A DNA stretch of 64,000 nt from Sphaerochaeta pleomorpha str. Grapes (GCF_000236685.1 NC_016633.1:434001-498000); one strand, 5' to 3'. Positions 44,099 to 53,485 are shown, numbered from the stretch's first letter. Numbers and translations: made by a program. The notes: generated by a model from the letters alone, not told the origin.

Positions 44099-44434
44099 CC
44101 TATTTCATCGACAATCTTAAATTATACAATTTTATCGTAATGTATAGCACATCTATACATGTCCTAAGCATGTCTGTTGTTGTGCACAATTATCATCTTT
44201 TCGCAATTCTTCATTTTTTCCCACTTTCATACAAAATTTTTTATTGCTTATATTAAATAGTTTTATCAGTGTTTTTCCTGCTCCTTGACAAACTGCCACT
44301 CTCCATATGATAATTAAGTTGTTGGTTCTCGCCATCAATACCACTTCGTTTTTATAGGTTGTCTAACGGTTTTCAACCGACTGCGTCGCAGTATTCATGT
44401 CCAAACCAACATCGATTCATTTAATGGAGGTTAT
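44099..44434 (+). promoter_or_regulatory. 336-bp A+T-rich regulatory gap before the importer operon
   Basis: No gene is seen here. A 21-bp inverted repeat ATGTATAG-CACAT-CTATACAT occupies 44140-44160, with a further TATACA at 44123-44128. A promoter TTGACA (44285-44290), 18 bp, GATAAT (44309-44314) follows. The predicted leader of about 114 nt carries two adjacent small stems, CGGTT-TTC-AACCG (44367-44379) and ACTGC-GTC-GCAGT (44380-44392). AATGGAGG precedes the ATG at 44435. Confidence 0.65.
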
Positions 44435-45946
44435 ATGAAACGTACAATACTAATTCTCGCCCTTATGATGAGTGTCATGCTTGTCCCTCTGTTTGCAACT
44501 GGGGAAAAAGAAGCTGTTACGCAAGAAAAACAGATTCGCATAGCAGAGCAGGTCCCAAATCTCATTACCCCTGGAGTCTGGGATGGCCAAACTTTCTCAT
44601 TGAATTCGTCAATTTATGAATATCTTGTTGAAATCAATCCCGATACCAAGGAATTGGTTCCCGTTCTGGCTACCAGTTGGTCAACAACCGATGGCAAACG
44701 CTGGGAATTCAAACTTCGCCAAGGCGTTACCTTCCAAGATGGTTCTGCTTTTGACTCTGCTGATGTCAAATATACAATCGAAAGAACCCAGGATGAGACT
44801 ATCGGGCATTTGAAGAAACAGGATTTTGCCGTTGTATCCTCAATTGAGACACCGGACAAATTTACGGTCATCCTCAACTTGAAAGAAGCAAGGCCGACTT
44901 TCATCTATCTGATGACCGATTACAACATGCCAATGCTCTCAAGCGATTACGATTATGCAAATCTCGGAGAGAGCAAACCGATGGGTACCGGTCCTTTCAT
45001 ACTGCAGCAGATGATTCCCAAGGAATCGGCAGTTCTTGTTAAGAATGCAAATTATTGGGCCCCAGGCCTTCCGAAGGTCGACAAGCTACTTATTTACTTC
45101 GTACCCGATATCGATGCCAGCGTTTCCATGCTTGAGGCAGGAAAAGTCGATGTCGTCCCTTTCATAACACCTGTTATCAAGCAACGTCTTGAAAGCATCG
45201 GTGGAATATCGGTAATTTCGCCATATCAGGAACATCGTTTCGTTGCAATGGCTGAAAACATGAAACCCTTTGATGACAATCGTGTCCGATTGGCTCTCAA
45301 ATATGCCATGGATCCCCAGATCATTGCAAAAAGCGTAACCCAGATGGACCTTGGAAAGGGTTCGAACTACAATGAGACTCCGCTGCTCAATACCCTCTCC
45401 CAATACAAGGAAATGCCTTTACGTGGTCAAGATATTGCAAAAGCAAAAGCCTTGCTGAGTGAAGCCGGGTATCCAAACGGCGTAACCGTTGAATTGTACT
45501 TCGCTTCGGATCATCCGTTCGGCAAAGAACTTGCCCAGACCATCAAAGAGCTTGCAGCACCTGCTGGATTTACCATTAACCTCAAGGGCTATCCCCGTGA
45601 CGTCTATTTGACCCAGTATTGGTTGAACGTTCCCTTCTGTATTACAGGTTGGGGCGGAAGAATCGATCCATCCATGTTACTTGCCTATGCATTCAAATCG
45701 ACGGGTCCTTGGAATGAATCACACATGAACAATGCCAAAGTCGATGAGCTGATCAATAAGATATCTGCAGAGGTTAACGACGCCAAAAGGAATGAATACT
45801 ATCATGAGTTGCAGGACATTTTCTATGAAGAAGGTACTGTTCTGAATGTACAGGTCCCTTATTTGGTTGCCATCAGTGATAAGGTTGTTGGCTATAAGCA
45901 GCCTTTGACAATGCTGCCACAATACAAATACACCGATATAAAATGA
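44435..45946 (+). CDS. ABC transporter substrate-binding protein, peptide/nickel family 5
   Basis: 503 aa. A signal peptide (about 1-21, ending LVPLFATG) is followed directly by EKEAVTQEK. The SBP_bac_5 fold is shown by VPVLATSWSTTDGKRWEFKLRQGVTFQDGSAFDSADVKYTIER-type sequence and the C-terminal DEGTVLN-like hydrophobic block. It delivers a ligand to the two permeases encoded next. The family includes di- and oligopeptide, nickel and sugar importers, and the ligand cannot be read from sequence. Its stop overlaps the first permease gene. Confidence 0.9.
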   Translation: MKRTILILALMMSVMLVPLFATGEKEAVTQEKQIRIAEQVPNLITPGVWDGQTFSLNSSIYEYLVEINPDTKELVPVLATSWSTTDGKRWEFKLRQGVTFQDGSAFDSADVKYTIERTQDETIGHLKKQDFAVVSSIETPDKFTVILNLKEARPTFIYLMTDYNMPMLSSDYDYANLGESKPMGTGPFILQQMIPKESAVLVKNANYWAPGLPKVDKLLIYFVPDIDASVSMLEAGKVDVVPFITPVIKQRLESIGGISVISPYQEHRFVAMAENMKPFDDNRVRLALKYAMDPQIIAKSVTQMDLGKGSNYNETPLLNTLSQYKEMPLRGQDIAKAKALLSEAGYPNGVTVELYFASDHPFGKELAQTIKELAAPAGFTINLKGYPRDVYLTQYWLNVPFCITGWGGRIDPSMLLAYAFKSTGPWNESHMNNAKVDELINKISAEVNDAKRNEYYHELQDIFYEEGTVLNVQVPYLVAISDKVVGYKQPLTMLPQYKYTDIK

Positions 45947-46911
45947 ATAGAACAGCATCAATATTTCTAAAAAGGCTAGGGTCACTTTTAGTGACCCTGG
46001 TAATTATGTCTCTCATTATTTTCCTCTTGGTTGAGATTATGCCCGGAGATGTCGCACAGATGATTCTCGGGCAGAGTGCTACACCCGAGGCGGTTCATGC
46101 CCTCAGGGAAGCCCGCGGGTTGAACGACCCTGTCATGATACGTTATTTCCGCTGGGTAACCGGTGTAATACGTGGTGACCTTGGCGATTCAATCTATATG
46201 CAAGGGGTTTCGATTAACTCGATCCTCTGGCGTAAAGTAGGACATTCTTTGATCCTTGCACTGACCGCCTTCATTATTTTCGTCCCATTATCCATTGTCT
46301 TGGGAGTTTTGGCCGGGGTAAAAAAAGAAAAACCCACCGACTCAATCATTTCTTTCCTTGGCTTGGCTACCATGGCCTTGCCAGAATTTGTTTCAGGTGT
46401 ATTTCTCATTACCATTTTCGGAGTGCAACTGAAATGGCTTCCCATAGTCAGTATTATCCCCATCGGGGAATCACTGTTCGAAAACCTTAACATACTGCTT
46501 CTCCCTGCCCTTTCCATTACCTTTGTAATGTTCGGATATGTATCGAGGATGCAACGCTCCTCCATGATCCAGGTATTGGATTCAGACTACGTCCGTGCAG
46601 CGATTTTAAAAGGAATGCCCAGAAGATATGTCATTTTTCGGCATGCATTAAAGAATGCCCTGCTACCTACCATCACCATCATCGGGATGAACATCGGCTG
46701 GCTATTCGGAGGCCTTGTCGTGGTTGAAACGCTCTTTGGGTTCCCCGGCATGGGTTCACTGCTCATGACCGCCATCAAGACACGCGATGTCCCGCTTATA
46801 GAAGCCTGCGTTTTGCTGATAACTGTTATTTATTCACTCTCAACCATGATTACAGATATGCTTTACAGTTATCTGAATCCTAGAATCAGGTTTGCCGGAG
46901 GTCAAAAATGA
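45943..46911 (+). CDS. ABC transporter permease, DppB/OppB type
   Basis: 322 aa, six membrane helices. The first span is LGSLLVTLVIMSLIIFLLVEIMPGD, with the family's PGD motif. The EAA loop appears as SDYVRAAILKGMPRRYVIFRHALKNALLP. It forms a heterodimer with the DppC-type permease. Both ends overlap neighbours by ATGA, giving tightly coupled translation. Confidence 0.93.
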   Translation: MNRTASIFLKRLGSLLVTLVIMSLIIFLLVEIMPGDVAQMILGQSATPEAVHALREARGLNDPVMIRYFRWVTGVIRGDLGDSIYMQGVSINSILWRKVGHSLILALTAFIIFVPLSIVLGVLAGVKKEKPTDSIISFLGLATMALPEFVSGVFLITIFGVQLKWLPIVSIIPIGESLFENLNILLLPALSITFVMFGYVSRMQRSSMIQVLDSDYVRAAILKGMPRRYVIFRHALKNALLPTITIIGMNIGWLFGGLVVVETLFGFPGMGSLLMTAIKTRDVPLIEACVLLITVIYSLSTMITDMLYSYLNPRIRFAGGQK

Positions 46912-47738
46912 AATACCTTTGGTATCAAATGAAAAAACATCCCCTTTCGTTTTTCGGAATAGCAATCATAGTGATATGGGTAATCCTGGCACTATTCGGA
47001 CCTTCTATGCTTTCGTTCAGTTTTACCGAAATGGATTCAACCAACCAAATGATAGCCCCGGGACATGCAGGACATCTTTTTGGAACCGATAGTCTTGGAC
47101 GGGATATCCTATCCCGTATCGTCTACGGTAGCCGGTCGATCCTTACGGTCGCCTTGATGACTTCGATTATTTCCACATGCATTGGTGTTATCCTTGGTTT
47201 CATGGCAGGGTATTTCGGAGGAAATATTGATTTCATATTCCTCAGGGTTATGGATGTGCTCATGGCTATCCCCCCTTTGGTTTTGGCCATGGTTGTTCTG
47301 GGGATACTGGGGGATTCATCAATAGTTTCCCTTACCCTAATCGTATCCATTGCTTTTGTGCCTGCAACGGCAAGGGTTTCCAGAGGTGTGCTCCTTACCG
47401 AGAAAAGCCATGAATATGTTTCTGCTGCGAGGATTCGGGGAGAAAGCAATCTCTATATTATGTTTGTCGAGATTCTTCCCAATACCACTGGACCAATCAT
47501 CGTTGAGGCTACTGCCCGTTTCGCTTATTCAATCATGATGGTAGCATCCCTTGGATTCCTTGGGGTTGGGCTGCAACCACCTACACCTGACTGGGGTATG
47601 ATGGTCATTGAAAACAAAGCCATCATCTCACAGGCACCCTGGGCCGTATTGTTCCCTGCCCTAGCCATTGCCTCCCTGGTTATCGCAATTTCGATTTTCT
47701 CTGACTTTGTCAGCAAGGTACTCATACATGAACGATAA
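46908..47738 (+). CDS. ABC transporter permease, DppC/OppC type
   Basis: 276 aa. The N-terminal cytoplasmic OppC_N segment and first helix are followed by the family mark HLFGTDSLGRDILSRIVYGSR. Five further helices and the EAA loop (EYVSAARIRGESNLYIMFVEILPN) complete the protein. Its last 11 nt overlap the fused ATPase gene. Confidence 0.93.
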   Translation: MKYLWYQMKKHPLSFFGIAIIVIWVILALFGPSMLSFSFTEMDSTNQMIAPGHAGHLFGTDSLGRDILSRIVYGSRSILTVALMTSIISTCIGVILGFMAGYFGGNIDFIFLRVMDVLMAIPPLVLAMVVLGILGDSSIVSLTLIVSIAFVPATARVSRGVLLTEKSHEYVSAARIRGESNLYIMFVEILPNTTGPIIVEATARFAYSIMMVASLGFLGVGLQPPTPDWGMMVIENKAIISQAPWAVLFPALAIASLVIAISIFSDFVSKVLIHER

Positions 47739-49734
47739 TATACTGGATATTGAACATTTGAATGTTTCTTTCAAAACCTTTGAAGGCGAGTTTGCAGCCG
47801 TACGGGATGTCTCCCTTTCCCTCGCTCTTGATGAATCCATCGGAATCATCGGAGAAAGCGGATGCGGGAAAAGCACCCTTGCCTACTCGATCATGCGATA
47901 TGTTGCCAGCAACGCGGTCGTTGAAGGTGCAATCAAATTCAAAGGTGAAAACCTTCTGGAGAAATCGGAACAGGAAATGAGCTCATTCCGCGGTAACCGT
48001 ATCGCAATGGTCTATCAAAATCCGTCATCATCGCTTAACCCTGCCCTCACCATCGGGTTCCAACTCGATGAAGTCGGTATATTCCATCAGAAACTTTCCA
48101 AGGAAAAAGCAAGGAAAGCATCCCTTGAAGCCTTGAAAATGATGAATATTGGCGACCCGAAAGGCATCGTACGCCGATATCCCCATCAGATCAGTGGAGG
48201 TATCCAGCAACGTATCTGTATTGCCATGGCTATCCTATGCCGTCCCGACCTCATGATACTTGATGAACCTACCACTGCCTTGGATGTTACCACTGAGGCA
48301 ATCATCCTTGACTCGATCAATAAGCTCAGGGAAAAACTCCATATGTCCCTCATTTACATTTCCCATGATATGGGTGTCATCAACAAGGTCTCCGACCAAG
48401 TCGTAGTGATGTACAATGGAGAAATCGTTGAACAGGGACCAAAAGAAAAGATCTTTGAACACCCCTTCCATCCCTACTCCCGGGCATTGATCAACTGCAT
48501 GCCCCGCGGAGGTATAGTCAAAGAGAATACACGGCTCAATACTATCCCCGGGTATGTAAAACGACGCGGTATCATCGAAAGCGGTTGTCCCTATGCAGAC
48601 CGATGCGACCAGCATACCCCTACCTGTGAGAGTATGCTCATGTTCAGACAAGTTGATAATCTTCATTATGCATCCTGTGACCGGGCTTATGCTAAAGATG
48701 GCGAAGAGCTGGTTATCAAAAAAAGAACACCAAGGAAAAGAATTCCCAAACATATAGAAGAGACAGAGGACAACGAACCGTTGCTTGAAATCCTTAATTT
48801 GAACAAAGTATATGGGTCCCTTCGCAAGGTGTATGCTGTCAATGACATCTCCGTCTCAGTAAAAAGCGGAACAGTATTGGGAATAGTAGGGGAATCAGGA
48901 TGCGGGAAATCGACTACGGGCCATATGGTTTCGGGGTTATTCAAACCGACTAAGGGTAAGATTTTGTTTGAAGGTAAAGATATTTCGATTGCCTGGAACA
49001 AACGTTCTGCTGAAACACTGAAAGATATCCAGTTGATTTTCCAAAACCCCGGAAGAAGCCTAAACCCTTCCCATACGGTGGAACAAATTATTGCCAGGCC
49101 GATGAAACGCCTTTCCAAAATCAACTCAGCTGCCGAACGACGCAAGCTTATCGTCTCACTGCTTAATAAAGTCGACCTTGGCGAAGAATACCTACTCAAA
49201 AAACCAAACCAGCTAAGTGGAGGCGAACAACAGCGCGTAGCTATCGCCAGGGCTCTTTCCATATCCCCAAAATTGATTGTCTGTGACGAACCTACCAGTG
49301 CGCTGGATGTTTCCGTACAGGCTTCAGTGTTGAACTTGCTCAATGACCTGCAGATCGATACTCAGATTACCTATCTTTTCATCTCCCATGATTTGAATGT
49401 AATCAATTATCTCAGTGATACCATCATGGTCATGTACGCAGGCAAGATTTGTGAATTCGGGACCCGTGACGAAGTCATGGCACCCCCCTACCACCCCTAT
49501 ACAGAAGCCTTGCTTTCTGCGATTCCAGAGGTGGACCCGACCAAGAAAAAAGACCCCATCAGGCTTGAAGGCTCCTTGCCGAATCCTGGCAAGAAACAGA
49601 AAGGTTGCCCGTTTGCAAGCAGATGTCCTCGTAAGGTTGGGGCAATCTGTTCCAATGTGTATCCGCCGATGGTTAAACTTAGTGACTCACATTATTATTA
49701 TTGCCACATCAAACCGGGACCGAAGCAGGATTAA
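47728..49734 (+). CDS. Fused double ATPase of the Dpp/Opp importer (DppD-DppF)
   Basis: 668 aa from ATG 47728; upstream in-frame codons lie in the dppC frame overlap. Two complete ABC domains sit in one chain. The first has GESGCGKSTLAYS at about residue 39, signature ISGGIQQR (Gln for the usual Met) and LMILDEPTTALDVT. The second has GESGCGKSTTGHM near 390, LSGGEQQRVAIARAL and LIVCDEPTSALDVS. Each ends in an oligopeptide-type cysteine motif (CPYADRCDQHTPTC and CPFASRCPRKVGAIC), the kind that binds an iron-sulfur cluster in DppD/DppF. It energises the two permeases. Confidence 0.93.
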   Translation: MNDNILDIEHLNVSFKTFEGEFAAVRDVSLSLALDESIGIIGESGCGKSTLAYSIMRYVASNAVVEGAIKFKGENLLEKSEQEMSSFRGNRIAMVYQNPSSSLNPALTIGFQLDEVGIFHQKLSKEKARKASLEALKMMNIGDPKGIVRRYPHQISGGIQQRICIAMAILCRPDLMILDEPTTALDVTTEAIILDSINKLREKLHMSLIYISHDMGVINKVSDQVVVMYNGEIVEQGPKEKIFEHPFHPYSRALINCMPRGGIVKENTRLNTIPGYVKRRGIIESGCPYADRCDQHTPTCESMLMFRQVDNLHYASCDRAYAKDGEELVIKKRTPRKRIPKHIEETEDNEPLLEILNLNKVYGSLRKVYAVNDISVSVKSGTVLGIVGESGCGKSTTGHMVSGLFKPTKGKILFEGKDISIAWNKRSAETLKDIQLIFQNPGRSLNPSHTVEQIIARPMKRLSKINSAAERRKLIVSLLNKVDLGEEYLLKKPNQLSGGEQQRVAIARALSISPKLIVCDEPTSALDVSVQASVLNLLNDLQIDTQITYLFISHDLNVINYLSDTIMVMYAGKICEFGTRDEVMAPPYHPYTEALLSAIPEVDPTKKKDPIRLEGSLPNPGKKQKGCPFASRCPRKVGAICSNVYPPMVKLSDSHYYYCHIKPGPKQD

Positions 49735-49750
49735 TCCTCTTGTTCCCGAT

Positions 49751-49789
49751 TACAACGAAGGTTCGGCTATTAGCCGAACCTTCGTTGTA
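49751..49789. terminator. Bidirectional terminator between convergent operons
   Basis: A 19-bp perfect inverted repeat with one central base: TACAACGAAGGTTCGGCTA (49751-49769) and its complement (49771-49789). It lies 16 nt after the ATPase stop and 45 nt after the radical SAM stop on the other strand. Confidence 0.85.
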
Positions 49790-49834
49790 TTAAGCTATAC
49801 TACTCGTTTACCAACCTAGGTAACTGCCTTTGGC

Positions 49835-52333
49835 TCAGGCAAGCGACAAAGCAGCGGCAGTTTCCCTGAATCGTTCCATCTGCTTAGTAAAGAACCCGAT
49901 ATAATCGTCATCCCAGCTACCGGCACAGATGGTAATTCTTTTGATAGTTATCTTCGATGCAATATCAAATTTATCGGCCTCGGGTCCGAAAATACTCTTC
50001 ACCATATTCTTTTCGCCCAGTACCTTGACCTCATAGAGATATTCCCCACTCTGACGGACTGAAATCTCATTTGTCGATTTCGGTTCCCACTGTCTGAGAA
50101 GCGCATCGTAGGCGATATTACCCCGCGTATTGATGCTATAAATACTTCCTTTGATATATTTTGCCAGGGTTATCTTTTTCCCTAGGTCAGCAAACAGCAC
50201 CTTCTTCAGCTCATAGCCTTCAGGCAGCGCCTTCTGCAGCATATCCTTGACCATTTTCTCCGTAACCCCTGGGTCCAGGTCAAGATCTGCCAACATAACC
50301 TCGTTATCGCCTTCAATCCCCAAGGACAACGGATTTACAAACTCCAGTTTTGGTTTCGGGTTATACCCTTGGGTAAACTGAAGATGCAATGTGCTCCGCT
50401 GGAAAGCCATTTCGAAATTGCGCATCGCATTGATGTGGCTGATATACAGAGACCTTCCAAGCCTCCTGTAGGTAAGTATCACCTGCATAGGATTACGCAA
50501 AGGGGAAACCTTGGGTGCCAGAACCAACCTTTTCTGCCTCACCTCTTCCAAAACAGGATCGGCATCAGTAGTGTCGACAACTTCTGTCACCTTGGAACAG
50601 ACTCCGCATAGATGTTCACAGTCATTCTGGCAACGGTCAAGCAATATGGAGGCCATTGCATTCTTGCATTCGCTTTTTAAAAATTCCTTGCTTACCCGCA
50701 TGGAAACTGAGTCCCAGGGAAGTTCCTCATCCATTTGTTTCGGCTGGAAGATTGCCTCGCCGGGGTCATAAGGAGCCTCAGCGATTGCTTCGAACCAGAG
50801 GTCCGGTTTTAAAAACTCATCCCAGGCATCAAGGCGGCAACCTTTTCTATAGGCACTTTCGAGCACTGAACCAAAACGTTCGTCCCCCCTGCTGATAAGC
50901 CCCTCAATGTAGCTGACATTCGGTTCATGGTAACTTACCTTACAACCACGGATTCTTTCCTGTATTGCCCTCTTAAGTGTAGAAAGCTGGGAATAGGATT
51001 CCTCAGGGCGCAACTGGGCAGCCCACTGGAACGGAGTATGCGGTTTTGGGATAAAGGTCCCGATATTAATGTTCATATTGATATGGGTAGCATCATACAC
51101 TTTGGCAAGATAGTCTACGATTGCCTGGTTTTCCAATTCACGGTCAACAAACGGCAAGCCGACCATGAAATAGAATTTAGCAAGTTTCCACCCACGCCTT
51201 TTTGCCTCATCGGCAATGGCCACTACCCTTTCTACAGGTACTTCCTTGTTGATAGCCCTCTGCCATTGCAACAAAGGTGTTTCTATGGCAAAGGTCAGAC
51301 CGCTTTTGCGAACCTCGGAAAGCTGTTCCAGGATATCGAGGGAAAAAGAGCTTACCTTGAGGCTAGGAAGAGAGAAAGAGATATGATCTGTCGAATACTC
51401 AGCATTCAAGGTCTCGATAAGTTCCTTGATATACGGATGGTCCCCGCTCGACAATGAAGAAAGGGTCACTTCCCTGAATCCAAACCCAAACACATTCTGG
51501 TCTATCTGGGACTTGATAGTCTCATACTGTTTTTGCCTGTAGGGTTTGTAATATTGGCCGGCATGGCAGAACCTGCAACTGTTGGGACATCCGCGCATTA
51601 TTTCGACCACCCCATTATCCTGGGCTACCTTGAAATTCGGTACGACATAATACTTGTACGTATGGTCTTCAAGGGAAGCAAAATCATGGTCAAAAGTTCT
51701 GGAGGCGAGTTTTTTTCCAGGATACCACAGGAAGTTGAATTTTTTCAAAGCCTCAATCTGCTGTGTCCTTGTATTGCCTTTGGCCTTCCCTTCACGGAGA
51801 GCCTCAACAAGTTCCACCAGTCCGTTTTCTGCTTCACCAATGAACATGAAATCTATGAATTTCGAGAACGGCAGAGGATTGGTTGACGCTGGTCCACCAC
51901 AGATAACAATAGGGTCACTTTCCTTTCTGTCTTCCGTATGGAGGGACATCCCTCCGAGTTCAAGTATTTGGAGAATATTGGTTGCGCATAACTCATACCC
52001 AATGGAAATATTTAATAGGTCTAGTTCATGGAGAGGTTTTCCCAGGTCCAGTGTATACAGGGGAAGGTTTTTCTCACGAAGAAGTTTCTCAAAGTCATGC
52101 CCTACAGAAAAAACCCGGTCACAGTGTACCGTGGGCATAGTATTGAGAATATCGTAGAGAATCCTGACGGCATTGTTGCTCATTCCTATTTCATACAGAT
52201 CCGGAAAACACATAGCAGTATAAAAATCAATATTGTCCATGTCTTTCTGCCCATAATGGAATTCGCCGCCGGTATATCTTGATGGATTTTGGATTAAAAG
52301 GAGATCATCCTTAATTTGTTCTAATACGTTCAT
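49835..52333 (-). CDS. Radical SAM protein fused to a DUF2344-type domain
   Basis: 832 aa from ATG 52333 with GGAAG just upstream. The N-terminal part resembles a degenerate cobalamin-binding domain (about 60-200). The radical SAM core has the iron-sulfur motif C-P-N-S-C-R-F-C with GCPNSCRFCHAGQYY at about 275-289. A second Cys-rich spot (CQNDCEHLCGVCSK) lies near 610-625. The last 220 residues match the radical-SAM-linked DUF2344 domain (YKPKLEF-type GYNPKPKLEFVNPLSLG). The TIGR03960/TIGR03936 pair is often found fused or adjacent and is associated with RNase E/G or ribosomal genes. Its substrate is unknown. Confidence 0.87.
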   Translation of the reverse strand: MNVLEQIKDDLLLIQNPSRYTGGEFHYGQKDMDNIDFYTAMCFPDLYEIGMSNNAVRILYDILNTMPTVHCDRVFSVGHDFEKLLREKNLPLYTLDLGKPLHELDLLNISIGYELCATNILQILELGGMSLHTEDRKESDPIVICGGPASTNPLPFSKFIDFMFIGEAENGLVELVEALREGKAKGNTRTQQIEALKKFNFLWYPGKKLASRTFDHDFASLEDHTYKYYVVPNFKVAQDNGVVEIMRGCPNSCRFCHAGQYYKPYRQKQYETIKSQIDQNVFGFGFREVTLSSLSSGDHPYIKELIETLNAEYSTDHISFSLPSLKVSSFSLDILEQLSEVRKSGLTFAIETPLLQWQRAINKEVPVERVVAIADEAKRRGWKLAKFYFMVGLPFVDRELENQAIVDYLAKVYDATHINMNINIGTFIPKPHTPFQWAAQLRPEESYSQLSTLKRAIQERIRGCKVSYHEPNVSYIEGLISRGDERFGSVLESAYRKGCRLDAWDEFLKPDLWFEAIAEAPYDPGEAIFQPKQMDEELPWDSVSMRVSKEFLKSECKNAMASILLDRCQNDCEHLCGVCSKVTEVVDTTDADPVLEEVRQKRLVLAPKVSPLRNPMQVILTYRRLGRSLYISHINAMRNFEMAFQRSTLHLQFTQGYNPKPKLEFVNPLSLGIEGDNEVMLADLDLDPGVTEKMVKDMLQKALPEGYELKKVLFADLGKKITLAKYIKGSIYSINTRGNIAYDALLRQWEPKSTNEISVRQSGEYLYEVKVLGEKNMVKSIFGPEADKFDIASKITIKRITICAGSWDDDYIGFFTKQMERFRETAAALSLA

Positions 52334-52346
52334 CGCTTCCTTCTTG

Positions 52347-53114
52347 TTATTTATTGGCCAAGGTTTCATATTTTCGTTGTAGGACCCGTTGGTCGGCATA
52401 GCCATAGAGCTTTTCCAAAACCAAATAGACTCTCTTGAGTCCCACGCTTTCGGTACATGACTTTTCTAGGGGAATTGCCAGTTTCAGCAACCCATTCGCA
52501 TAGTCAGGTTTTACTGTATCAGAAGCAGCAAATTCAAGCAATGCAAGTTGTTCATCCGGTGAGAGAGTGAGAAATGCATCAAAGAGGTTTTCAATACTAG
52601 CCTTTGCATTCACCAGCAGCAATGCATACTGGTAGGCATCAACGGAGTCTTTCAGATAACTTTTGAAAACCTGATTTGCCTTTTCTGCCTGTTTGGCGGC
52701 AACCAAAGCCTGATAATAATATCGCGGTAATTCACCGCCTAGCCATCCTGATTGTTCCAAAATACCAGCACTCTCTATCACCCTCTGATATTGCTTTACC
52801 TGGAACCCAATTTTACACATCAGTTCATTTGCTTCGCGCCAAGAAGCATTTTCATGATCGGTCATTGCAAGATATAGGGAAAGCTCGCTGTAGGCTACTG
52901 CAGTGTTTCCCAAAGAATCATTTGCCTTCGCTTCCCAAAAAAGATACTCACTCTGCACAGATTCCTTGAGCAGAGTCTGGGCAATCTTCACGGTTCCTAC
53001 ATAGTCTTTTTGTTCAAAGGAATTTCTTAGTTCCTGGTTAGGATCTTTTTTACATCCCGGGAAAAAGACAAAAAGGGAGAACAAAAGACACACAGACAAT
53101 GTTCGTATGTGCAT
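52347..53114 (-). CDS. Putative TPR-like lipoprotein
   Basis: 255 aa from ATG 53114, with GGGAG 9 nt upstream; codons further upstream run into the rnpB 3' end. The signal peptide MHIRTLSVCLLFSLFVFFPGC ends in a lipobox with Cys21, then KKDPN. The mature part is helical with repeat spacing of TPR type (FEQKDYVGTVKIAQTLLKES, then WEAKANDSLGNTAVAYSELSLYLAM). It resembles BamD-like or other assembly lipoproteins only in outline. The radical SAM gene starts 13 nt after its stop. Confidence 0.7.
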   Translation of the reverse strand: MHIRTLSVCLLFSLFVFFPGCKKDPNQELRNSFEQKDYVGTVKIAQTLLKESVQSEYLFWEAKANDSLGNTAVAYSELSLYLAMTDHENASWREANELMCKIGFQVKQYQRVIESAGILEQSGWLGGELPRYYYQALVAAKQAEKANQVFKSYLKDSVDAYQYALLLVNAKASIENLFDAFLTLSPDEQLALLEFAASDTVKPDYANGLLKLAIPLEKSCTESVGLKRVYLVLEKLYGYADQRVLQRKYETLANK

Positions 53115-53144
53115 ATACTTGTTCTCCCAACAACTATCAAAAAA

Positions 53145-53477
53145 AGGCAAGCAATAAGCCGGGTTCTGTTTATGATGATCATCTATCCACATGCATTGTT
53201 ACCAATACCCTGTAGCAACCGACCCGCAGGCTAAAGACGGACTACCCAACCTGCTGCTTGGTTTTGCTCCTGACGAGGCTTACCCTGCCATAGCTGTTGC
53301 CAGCTACGCGGTGGGCTTTTACCCCACCATTTCACCCTTACCGGAAAACCGGCGGTATATTTTCTGTGGTGCTTTCTATAGCGTTACCGCTCCCGGGCGT
53401 TACCCGGCGTCATGTCCTATGGAGCCCGGACTTTCCTCAAGCGGCCTTTCGGCCGCCCGCGATCATCTAGCTTGCCT
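53145..53477 (-). ncRNA. rnpB: RNase P RNA (bacterial type A)
   Basis: About 333 nt on the minus strand. The 5' half carries GAGGAAAGTCCGGGCTCC followed by ATAGGACA, the universal P4/CR-I region. The 3' half carries the CCC-AC-type and AGA-ACCCGGCTTA end (CAGAACCCGGCTTA). The first bases AGGCAAGC pair with GCTTGCCT at the 3' end to close helix P1. A run of seven T follows, acting as terminator. RNase P RNA cuts the 5' leader from pre-tRNAs. It lies between the zinc-ribbon gene and the TPR lipoprotein gene. Confidence 0.95.
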
Positions 53478-53485
53478 TAAAAAAC

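Noticed and set aside
49751-49789. Long inverted repeat as a mobile-element end
   Set aside because: The perfect 19-bp repeat sits symmetrically between two convergent operons and behaves as a bidirectional terminator. There is no transposase or target duplication.
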